Shown here: in pieces, positions 55,798 to 64,000 of the stretch
Numbering within the stretch: position 1 is the first letter of the stretch
How the letters are laid out: every line of letters starts with the position of its first letter
From: Adiantum capillus-veneris
Lineage: Eukaryota > Streptophyta > Polypodiopsida > Polypodiales > Pteridaceae
Length of the DNA: 64,000 nt
Direction of reading: 5' to 3'
Assembly (NCBI GenBank): GCA_014529385.2
Contig: CM043966.1
Location: 97,464,087-97,528,086, forward strand
Notes under the pieces: generated by a model
Seen by the model: only the letters and a program-made list of their open reading frames with translations
Told to the model about the DNA's origin: nothing
Databases searched by the model: none
Made by a program: the position numbers and the translations under genes

Positions 55798-56421
55798 TTA
55801 TCTACTTGCTACGCGAGCTACGGAGCCTCCATTGGAGAAGCGACACCGCCATTGTGTTAGCAACGGCGAGAGATACGCACAGATACCAAGAGTGCGCGCT
55901 ATCTGCTTCTATGTGTGGTAAGTTCCTACGAGCTTCGGTGTGAGTTTTCTTCCAACTCGTGTGTCGGAATTGATCGTGCAGAATATCTATAGAACCACAA
56001 CGAGTAGAGCTACACATTAGTACCATCGGGGTCAAGTTTCGGTCACCTGTATATTTCGGCCTGTCTTCATACGCGTTTACCGCACGGAGTGGTTATAGGT
56101 TGAGTTTGCAGTTCAAGTCTTTAGGGTGTTGTTCTGACCTAGTGTATAGACTTCCCCTTGAGTTTGAGATCAATTCAATGATTCTAGATCCTGTTTCGTA
56201 TAGCATTCGTTCGTAGTACGGATTTCAGTCACTTGCATATTTTAGAACTTAGATTTGATTTCCTTAGTAGTGATTGTCATTAGAAGGTCGAGTAGGTGAT
56301 TTGACACCCACCTAGTTGTTTCCATGCGCCTGCGGGTCAAGCTCCGTCCTCGTCTGACAAATTCTGTTGTTGGTTGAGTTCTCGCTATTTAGCTTCCGCT
56401 AGCGGCGTAACCGCCTTAACA
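55421..56421 (+). repeat. Element D 3' LTR
   Basis: TCATGAGCCAGCAGAGG to CCGCCTTAACA, followed by the duplicated target AAGTG. It is 39 bp longer than the 5' LTR, mainly because of the longer GA tract. A TATA box TATATAAG is at 55630-55637. Confidence 0.9.
55707..55795 (+). repeat. (GA)n microsatellite in element D 3' LTR
   Basis: An uninterrupted GA run of about 89 bp. Glu-Arg repeat reading frames across it are not genes. Confidence 0.95.
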
Positions 56422-56426
56422 AAGTG

Positions 56427-57408
56427 GTCCAATGAGCATTCAGCAGCCCAATGGCTTGCCTAATTCCTATTGGCTAGGAGGCAAAGGGGTCCAATGAGAG
56501 TTTAGATGAATTATTGAATTACCTTAAGCTCTCACAAAAGGGGAAAGGGGGACACATGTCAGAAGGCTATCACTTATGCTGCTTAATTGTCATTGGATAG
56601 CTCTAGGGAGGTCCAATGGGAGGACAGCAAGAGAAAATAGCAAGGGGGCTCGCCCAAGAGAGAGAGGGGGCTGATTTTTGCAAGGCATTATCAAACACAC
56701 ACTCACACACAGTCTATGTGTGAAGTAAAGAAGACTATCTCTTCCCAAGCTTTAATGGAGAGCTCATCACCTACTCCAAGCTTGTTGTGAGATAGAAGCG
56801 TACATCGACACACTCTTGGCATGTGGATGAAAATCCAACCAAGATCCAAGCTTCAATGCATGCTCATCTCCTCTACCAAGCTAATTACTAAGCTAAGCTA
56901 TGCTAATATGAGTGATTATGTGAGGAGATGTACATCTTTCTTGTAAGATACTCCTTCTTCCTCTCAATCTACTCTCATACCCTGCTAGCTCTCACCATCT
57001 TCAAAGGTGTGTGAGGTCTTGGGTCTGAGACCGGGGATAATTGATGTTGTGTTTTGTAAGTGTTTTGCTTAGTGCATGAAGCTTTCATCTTCATTGCACT
57101 AGCTAGTCTTGAAGGAACACAAAGAATTGTATTGTACAATGTCTCTCTTGATGGGAGAAAACCATAATACAAAGCCTTTGAGGGGGGACCAGCTCCATGC
57201 AAATCCGGTCCTCAACTGTTGTCAATAGCTTAATTTCTCTCTCTTTTGAAAGTATTGTTCATGCTATCTAACTAGGTGTTATGCTTTTTGTTGCTCTCTC
57301 CACCCAAGCACTCTTGTAATTATCATTAGGAATCTATTCTAATGAAATGCCCACTATGTTCATGCTAATTTCCGCTACACACAAGTTTTTAGGCCATTAA
57401 ATGTTACA
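56427..57408 (+). repeat. Element B right LTR, second part
   Basis: GTCCAATGAGCATTCAGCAG continues the B LTR after element D, passes the TTCTTCCTCTCAATCTACTC block, and ends AATGTTACA at 57408, followed by GAAGA. Confidence 0.9.
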
Positions 57409-57413
57409 GAAGA

Positions 57414-58034
57414 TAAGTGAGAGATGGTACAGCAGAGAGAGAGAGGGAATGCTCAACACATTTTTCGAGTGACCCCCTTTTAGGAGAGAGGGGAGGAGAA
57501 ACTGACAACCACTAGAGAGAGAAAGGATTGGTTTTTACTCAACTATTTAGAGAAAAGTTCAGTTTTTTGACTTTATAAGAGATCTTCTCTTTATATTTTA
57601 TAAAAGAGTACAAGTTTGACCACTTACTTTTAGGCCGTGCCATACCCTCCATTTCATTCCACATGGGATCCACCCATTTTCCCCTTCCATAATCTCTTTT
57701 TTAATCCCATGGCAAATAAAGAGGTCCCCTTAGACCCCATTCCCTTCCTAATGAATGATTGTATTGGAATGAAGGGAGGCTATCATTGTTGTCTCTTGGT
57801 GTCAATCCCCCCTTCTCTTCTCTGCTTGTGTGCCTGCATTTCTGGGCGTGTGTGCCCCCCCCCCCCCCCCCTGCCCCCCTTTCGGAGGTTTGTTGTGCAA
57901 AGAGAGATAGAGAGAGGCTGTGTGCGTGTGGAAGTTTGCAAGTTGAGCAAAGCAAAATGATTGGCTCACTTGGTGAGTTGCAAAGCATATGTACATATGG
58001 TTGTGTGCAAGCAATGTTTTGCTTGTGGGTAGTG
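57414..58034. other. Spacer right of element B
   Basis: No gene recognised. There are purine-rich tracts near 57430-57530 and a run of about 18 C at 57855-57872. Open frames here are short and cross low-complexity sequence. Confidence 0.4.
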
Positions 58035-58722
58035 TCAAGAGTTGAAGGTGAACTCTAGTGGATACCCTGGGCTATAGTGAGGCATTGTGTTGTGTGCTGG
58101 GTGTGTTCCCCTTTCCCCTTCTCCAACGTCAAGTGAGATCCTTTGCTTTTGAGCCAATTTTTTTGATTCCTTGGAATTTTGGTGGTCCTGTTGGTATTGC
58201 TTTTCCTTTTGTTCCAAGGAAAGCTTGTTGCTTTGCACTATGCCCTCCTGCACATGTCTGGACATCTTCTCTTTTTCATACTTTTCTTTATATTTTTTCT
58301 AGCTCACTATTGACATGCTCTAGTCCCTTTGATGGAGGTCTTCTACTAACATAGTGTTGGTTGCAACCAACTCCTTGTTCTCATTATTTGTCTTGTCCAC
58401 CTCCTCTTCTATGCTGACCATCACTAAGATGAGATCTGTGTTGTTTTCTTCTTCTCTCTCATACTTGAGAGTTATTTGTATGATCTCTTTTTTAAAATCC
58501 TCAGCTAGCTTGCAGATCAAAGCTACTTTGGCCATACTATACATTGATCCGTTGTGATGATCGTCCCTTGATCAACATCTGGTGTCGTCTTGGTGGTGGT
58601 TTTAGGGGTGGACTCCTTGCTTTGGATTTTCTTGATAAGCGTGATTTTTGATGGAGCGGAAGTCTCGATCCTTGCTCTGTCTTGTCTTCTTGTGGAGTCT
58701 CCTTAAGAGAATTTCTAGGCAA
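58035..58722 (-). pseudogene. Minus-strand coiled-coil protein remnant
   Basis: Frames 58722-58537 (basic, KSKARSPPLKPPPRRHQ), 58544-58320 (MAKVALICKLAEDFKKEIIQ, NNTDLILVMVSIEEEVDKTN) and 58265-58035 (EQKEKQYQQDHQNSKESKKL) follow one another; the last two are in the same phase with stops between. The composition is that of a charged, helical, coiled-coil protein of the kind coded in the extra genes of Tat-like elements. I cannot name it and it is clearly broken. Confidence 0.35.
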
Positions 58723-59359
58723 GGATTTTAGTCTTGCTCTCTGGTGTTTTCTAACATTTCTTGTAGCTTTTGGACTTCACGGATTATCTATTGTTTTGGA
58801 GCTTTTGACAAAGTTTGTAAACCAATTGTCCTAAGGTTTTCTTGCATTTTTAGCAAGCCTTTACGCTGGTTTACTCCATCTTGTAGATGTTCTTTATTCT
58901 TTGAGTCCTATTTTTGACCAATGGTCATGGGATTTTCTTGCGTTTTGCAAGCCCTCTAATTGAACCTCGTCACTTGTTGTCTGCTCTGGATTTTTTTGCT
59001 ATTGGCTGGGTTATTTTAGGAAAGAAAACGGAAATTCTATCGTAGCATGAGTCTCTTCTTGGTTGTAGGTTACTGCTAGCAAATCCTAGATAGTCCTCTT
59101 GACCTGTTCTTCCTCGTTGAGTGACCCATAAGGATCTTTCTTCTTCATGCTTTCTAGGTGGTGGAAGCTTGCTGTTAACCCTCACGGCTCACGGACACCA
59201 TATTACCTACGATGGACGTTGTATTATTTACTTGGTAGAGTCAGGTACCGGGCTTGTCGGTCCAATAGGAAAAGGGTAAGAGTGATCGCCGATGAGTGGC
59301 ACACTCTAACTGAAACATTCAAGGGATTAGTTGGCTAAGCATGGGCGCCCAAGTGTGAA
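58723..59359. other. Spacer, may include the start of element E LTR
   Basis: No gene is visible. The LTR of element E must begin somewhere in or after this stretch. Its first base cannot be fixed because the second LTR is outside the window. Confidence 0.3.
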
Positions 59360-59372
59360 TGGGGTGAGCTCA

Positions 59373-59380
59373 TATAAAAG
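59373..59380 (+). promoter_or_regulatory. TATA box of element E LTR
   Basis: TATAAAAG is preceded by GAGCTCA and followed by an AT-rich stretch and the GA tract about 110 bp downstream. Confidence 0.55.
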
Positions 59381-59482
59381 TCAACTAAACCTAAAATTCA
59401 TTCATTCTCTCATTTGTGCAATTGAAGAGTGCTCTTGCTCCATCTCCATCTTCTTCTTCTTCATCTCCTTGTGTGTGTGTAT

Positions 59483-59486
<4 letters not shown>

Positions 59487-59551
<65 letters not shown>
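59487..59551 (+). repeat. (GA)n microsatellite in element E LTR
   Basis: About 65 bp of uninterrupted GA repeats. Confidence 0.95.
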
Positions 59552-59552
<1 letters not shown>

Positions 59553-59783
59553 ATTGCGGCGGCATGAAGACGGTGAGGCGGTTGAGCGAGGCGTAGCAGC
59601 GTCTCCTTATTCTTCACGGCGAGGAATCCTCCACGAAGCAAGCGTAGAGCGGTGAGTGACACACCAAAGCCGTCTTTGATCTTGCTAGTTTAGGCTTGTT
59701 GTGTACTTGGAGCCATTTGTGGCTCGCACACAGTGTATCGGCAAGTTCCTTGCATTGACACGTGCGACATACGTGCACATTTT

Positions 59784-59801
59784 TGGCGCCGCTGCTGGGG
59801 A
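59784..59801 (+). promoter_or_regulatory. Element E primer-binding site (Asp tRNA)
   Basis: TGGCGCCGCTGCTGGGGA differs by one base from the site of element D and by two from the common Asp-tRNA complement. Confidence 0.85.
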
Positions 59802-59937
59802 ATTCCATACATTAAGCTCGAGTAGCACTCTGTGCTTCTCCGTGGTGCAATTTCCATTGTAGGAAAGGTAGGGAAGGAGTGTGTGTGTGTTGAGAAGAGG
59901 AATTTGGTGTTATACTGTGTGTTTTTTTTGTTAATGG

Positions 59938-60063
59938 AGTTTTCAAAGGTACTGTGTTTATTCTCTGTGTATTAAGGTTGTTAGTTTTCTTTGTTAATTG
60001 GAGTTTTCAAAGGTACTGTGTTTATTCTCTGTGTATTAAGGTAGTTAGTTTTCTGTGTACAGT
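59938..60063 (+). repeat. 63-bp tandem duplication in element E leader
   Basis: GAGTTTTCAAAGGTACTGTG starts at 59938 and again at 60001. The rest of the leader (59802-60585) is non-coding, with a GT run near 60140-60170 and AT-rich stretches. Confidence 0.85.
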
Positions 60064-60585
60064 AAGTAGGAAGTAGATCTGTGAGATTTAATAGAGTGTG
60101 TTAGTGTGTTACAGTAGGTGTATTAATTAGAAGTAGGTAGATAAAGTGTGTGTGTGTGTGTGTGTGTGTGCACTTGCGTAGGCCGCGACGACCTTATCCT
60201 TTTAAAAAAAAAATTAATTAAATTTTTTTTAATTTTTTTAAAGTTAGGACCGGGATCGGGAATATCTCCCAGACCCAAGCCCAAGCTCACGCTCAGGCCT
60301 ACCTCAGTTGCTTTTTAGAAAAAACGAATTTTAGCTTCACACATAGCTAAAAATCGATTTTTTGAGGACCAACAGAACTTTAGATGCCTAAAAATTGTGT
60401 TGTAAAGCACACAGCGACCCTCTAAGTGATACGCTCATTTCGAGCTATCACACACTTTAATAAAAAAAATCAAACATTAAAAAACATTAAAAATGTAAAA
60501 AACACGAGTGAAAATGGACGCTTAAAAAAGGTAAGCGGTTAACCTTCTAGGTTATTCGCCGACGTTTGTAGGGTGCCTAAGGCAC

Positions 60586-63500
60586 ATGCATCTGCGCTCT
60601 GGTCGTGTGCTAGAGACAAAGAAACTAGAGAGAATTTCGACTTACGCAAGTTCTCAATATCCACCTACTTTAGGTTTTGGACCCTCGGCGGGGACCCAAG
60701 GTAGTACAAACCAAGACCCGAACATAGCGGCTAGTGACTCTTCCTCTGACTACGACGTCATGGAGGGTTTCCCAATGCCTAATCCCGATAGCTCGAGCGA
60801 AGACATGCATGCCATGGGTCCTTGGTCCGGGCTGAGTGTGCTTAGCCGCCTGAAGGAAACCTTTAGTAGAGCCACTCGCTCCGAACATGGAGCTAATGAT
60901 GTAAATGAGGGGGCTGGGGAAGTAAATTCTCCATTCGTGACAAACGTAGAACCTATACCGTTAGAGAATGTGCACGTGAATACTTCATTCACTACACCTC
61001 CTGACTCTTCAGAGTTATTTCCCTCTGAGGTCATATTGCCCGATGGTAGGAGCCTTGCCGAAGTGCAAGAGGTTGAACAATATATCCTTACAGCGAGGGA
61101 AAAGGAAGTCGAGAGCTTACGCAAGGCGGAGCAACGAAGAGAGTTAAAAGCAAAAGCTCCTATGTCAATATCCTTGCTAAGAGAGCAATCAAGTTCTCCT
61201 GATTTAGCAACCGCTAAGGGCCAACCCCTAGAAAATAACATTGCATAGAGCTCAAAGGACACCCCTAGCACCTCAATCCTAGATGGAGTGTTCTTAAATG
61301 AGAACTGAGAGTACGAATTACAAACAAAGACTTTGACCGACCTATACACAGGTCACACCTATCACGTGGGTTGGTTAGATGTCCTACAATCCACAATAGA
61401 TGCTACTAGTGTGGAAGATCAACAACAAAGAGTTTGTGAGGTCATCCATAGGGTCATTGAGTTAGAGAGACAGAACAAGGGGATCAACATGCCTTCAACG
61501 GGTCTCATGAGATTCTTGGATACAGGGAAGGCTAAACAACCGACCTTATCGCAAATGGAGACTCTCTCGATAAGTCCGATGGATCCCCCATATGTTGTTT
61601 CGCAAGGGGTCTCAGCAGCAATCTGAGCCCACAAGTGATAGCTTAACCTTTCCAAGTCTAGCTCATCTTTCCCTTGATGACACCACGGCTACCATGCCTA
61701 CCCCAATGATGGACATGCCGAGAAACATGCCGTGGACCTCACGCTAAACAACCGACCTTATCGCAAATGGAGACTCCCTTGGTAAGTCCGATGGATCTCC
61801 CATATGTTGTTTCGCAAGAGGTCTCAGTGCAATATGAGCCCACAAGTGATAGCTTCACCTTTCCAAGTCTAGCTCATCTTTCCCTTGATGAAACCACGGC
61901 TACCATGCCTACCCCAATGATGGACATGCCGAGAAACACGCCATGGACCTCATTTGTTAGTAAAGCACCAATACATGGTAGCTCAATGCCTGCAACAGTA
62001 CCTACAAGTGTGTACCAATCGTATGCACCTATGGGTCATTGCACTCATGTAGTCCCTACCCCTCCCATTGTTTCAACTACCTATGCTCCACAGCCACAAT
62101 ACACAAGATCTTATTTCCATGGGACTATACCGGCTAGCATTAGCATGTCACATCCAATGTCTGATGTGCCTATGGCCACCCATATGAACTATGGACCACC
62201 ACATGGCACAACATCGTACCCCACGTGGAACCCAAGGGCTTCCTATGCTCCAAGCCTGATGCCAATACCTACTCCACATGTAGTCTCTGGAGCACCTCCA
62301 CCCATGGTGCCTGCTCACTTAGGTGACTTGGCAACATTTTCTCAAGCTATCGGTCGATCTATTGCTGAGAATATGCGTAACGCGCCTGATAGAGAGCCTA
62401 GAAGTAAGGCAGTACAAATAGCCAAGCTCACACAAAAATTTAGTGGAGATGTAGATGTGAGAAAGCATATCGAAATGTTTGAACAAATATGCAATTCTCT
62501 AGGAGAACACAATGACCTACATAAGAGCAATGCTTTAAGCCTAACCTTAAGTGGAAAGGCTGGGGATTGGTATAGAACCCTAAGGGTGGAAGAAAAAACG
62601 ATTTACCCTACTCTTAGGAGACTGTTCTTGAAAGAATACATACGAGAGGGAGTGCTTTGGGGTGTAGCCTCTCAGCTCTAGAAAGCCCAACGAGAGGAAG
62701 GAGAGTCAGTGAGAGACTTTATAAGTCGCTTGAAGCATTTGAATTCTCGTTGTATCCCAAATGAGCGCTTCAACAATAACCAATTTCTTGATAGATTCAT
62801 TAGGGGATTACGACATGAGGATATCTACAATGGCCTAGTCATTAGAGGTATCACCACTTAGGAAGGAGTCATCACCAATGCGATCCAATTGGAGGATAAT
62901 TTAATGATTCAAGGAGAAAGAGTGTCTATTGAGTCTAAATCTATTAGCTCACAAGCATCCGGGCATCAGCCAATGACCCTAAAGCCTATTGCTAAGGAGC
63001 CAAAGATATCTGAGATGACTTTAGCAGATCTCACCAAGGATATTTAAGAGAGTCTTAGAGACAATCGTGCTCCGTAGAACAATCATATGTATCCAAGAAG
63101 GGAGCAACAATGGTGCTCAATATGCTATGGACCGCATAGTACCATTGAATGCCCTACTTTTAGAGTAAAATTCAATGGGAACTGCAATGCCTGTGGGAGG
63201 TATGGTCATCAAGCTAAGGATTGCATATTATTTATGCGTGCGATGGCCAATAGACCAACCGTAGTATGGACAGACACACCTCGAGTACCTACATTAATGC
63301 CGGCCCCACCTCTTGAACAAACAGCACAACACATGGTCCCTAGGGTCCAAAATGTTGTTCAAACAATACCTTTACCACCTCTAGTGCTAGGACCTCAACC
63401 ACCACATCCGAGAATCATTTCTGTGAATCTGTGAATCAAGTGGGTTGTGAGTCATCTATTTCTTGTTTGGAAGGCTGTGAGGAAGATATAGATCCTAATA

Positions 63501-63970
63501 TTGCCTATGGGATGGATGTGCTTGAAGAAAGTCCACAATACTACATGGAGAATTATTGAGGACAAGTCAAACATGTCTATCAAGTAGCTACTCTTGCGGA
63601 AAGAGTCCAAAATATCAATTACACTGCTAAGAGATCACCTCTTCAATGCCATGAGTGTGGAGGTCCACATCGTGTAGCCGAGTGTCCTATTAGGCTACAA
63701 AATAACGCCACACTAATGCAAACCAATCAAGCGAGCACGTATACAATGCCGATACTCAAGTGTAATCAATGTGGCATAGATCATTTGATTGCCCAATGTC
63801 CAAATAATCCAAATGCACCGAAGATCACGCCATTAAACTTGATTGAAGTTATCGAGGAGCCATCACCAAGTACACCCATGGTACCAGTAAACGTACTCAC
63901 ACGATTGATGCTCCAAAAAAAAAATTATATTCTTGAGGAAAGAGACATGGCATCAATTGCCCAATCTTAG
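60586..63970 (+). pseudogene. gag: Element E gag, Tat-like, with four zinc knuckles
   Basis: ATG at 60586 begins MHLRSGRVLETKKLER, the same opening motif as element D. A Ser/Asp-rich N-terminus follows, then a conserved part (YHVGWLDVLQSTIDATSVED, VCEVIHRVIELERQNKGINM), a Pro/Thr/Met-rich linker (61780-62310), and the capsid domain (VQIAKLTQKFSGDVDVRKHI, LTLSGKAGDWYRTLRVEEK, RRLFLKEYIREG, then after a stop SVRDFISRLKHLNSRCIP). Zinc knuckles CX2CX4HX4C start at 63114, 63183, 63648 and 63761. Stops are at 61246, near 61306, at 62679, 62860 and 63046, and the frame changes at the duplication near 61743 and again after 63434. Protease and pol would lie beyond the window. Confidence 0.75.
61531..61954 (+). 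repeat. 212-bp tandem duplication in element E gag
   Basis: GCTAAACAACCGACCTTATC starts at 61531 and again at 61743, and the following roughly 200 bp are nearly the same. 212 is not a multiple of three, which explains why the gag frame moves by two positions across it. Confidence 0.9.
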
Positions 63971-64000
63971 AAAAAGAAGAAAACACGAAGAAAGAGATCG

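Larger units (their letters stand above)
40309..56421 (+). mobile_element. Element D: rearranged Tat/Athila-like Ty3/gypsy element
   Basis: A 16.1-kb element sits in the right LTR of element B. AAGTG precedes (40304-40308) and follows it (56422-56426), and the B sequence is continuous once D is taken out (compare 33019-33040). The LTRs are 962 and 1,001 bp; by eye about 2 percent of bases differ in the first 300. It has an Asp-tRNA primer-binding site, a leader with palindromes, gag, protease fused to an integrase C-terminal half, a second protease-like domain, a palindrome-bearing spacer, a large 3' gene and a polypurine tract. Reverse transcriptase and RNase H are absent, so it needs help from another element. 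Confidence 0.92.
29580..57413 (+). mobile_element. Element B: chromovirus-type Ty3/gypsy with two later insertions
   Basis: The element starts TGTCAT at 29585 and ends GTTACA at 57408. GAAGA stands at 29580-29584 and again at 57409-57413, a 5-bp target-site duplication that proves the outer limits. Each LTR is about 1.6 kb once its own insertion is removed: the left LTR carries a solo family-C LTR, the right LTR carries all of element D. Inside are a primer-binding site, a gag-pol polyprotein in chromovirus order (gag, protease, reverse transcriptase, RNase H, integrase, chromodomain) and a polypurine tract. Element B is related to element A at the left of the window. Confidence 0.92.
59360..59779 (+). 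repeat. Element E 5' LTR, 3' part
   Basis: TATAAAAG at 59373-59380, a GA tract at 59487-59551, and an end at GTGCACA (59779) just before a primer-binding site. The order TATA, GA tract, GC-rich end is the same as in element D. Confidence 0.65.

Noticed and set aside
57637-58058. Plus-strand frames with Pro runs around the C tract at 57855.
   Set aside because: They are short, low in complexity, and overlap the more protein-like minus-strand frames only at their end.

Overview
This window looks like nuclear DNA of a land plant with a large, repeat-rich genome. It is almost entirely LTR retrotransposons, the primer-binding sites match plant initiator-Met and Asp tRNAs, and the coding remnants are plant-type Ty3/gypsy (chromovirus and Tat/Athila-like) plus one Ty1/copia piece. 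No intact ordinary host gene was recognised. A fern, lycophyte or gymnosperm is possible, but the sequence alone does not decide it.

Layout. 1-159: antisense gypsy integrase scrap. 160-9068: decayed chromovirus-type element A (truncated LTR, gag, pol). Its integrase is split by a 3.5-kb pol fragment of a second chromovirus (F, about 5375-8877, with a 49-bp G tract). 9069-10215: Ty1/copia gag-protease scrap. 11373-13740: unrecognised frame-broken gene. 14211-25840: family C, an LTR-gag-LTR-gag-LTR tandem on the minus strand, flanked by the 5-bp duplication AGTCC. 26481-27253: a decayed histone H3-fold gene that looks CENH3-like. 27568-29026: two unrecognised minus-strand reading frames. 29585-57408: element B (chromovirus with chromodomain, duplication GAAGA). 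Its left LTR is interrupted by a solo family-C LTR (29766-32594, duplication AGAGC). Its right LTR is interrupted by 16.1-kb element D (40309-56421, duplication AAGTG). 58035-58722: minus-strand coiled-coil remnant. About 59360-64000: 5' part of a Tat-like element E that runs off the window.

How the parts work together. A and B are copies of one family and share a nonsense codon in integrase. Family C carries gag only, so it must borrow polymerase and integrase. Each family-C LTR holds a small open frame whose 3' end has a splice-donor-like site in phase with an acceptor-like site at the start of the gag frame, so gag may be made from a spliced RNA that starts inside the LTR. Element D has lost reverse transcriptase and RNase H by a deletion that keeps frame and fuses protease to the C-terminal half of integrase. 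It also carries a second protease-like domain, a repeated aromatic-basic motif, nine copies of a 24-bp palindrome in two arrays, two near-identical polypurine tracts, and a long coiled-coil 3' gene. The most unusual items are the palindrome arrays, the H3-like gene, the LTR exon of family C, and the rearranged coding plan of D.
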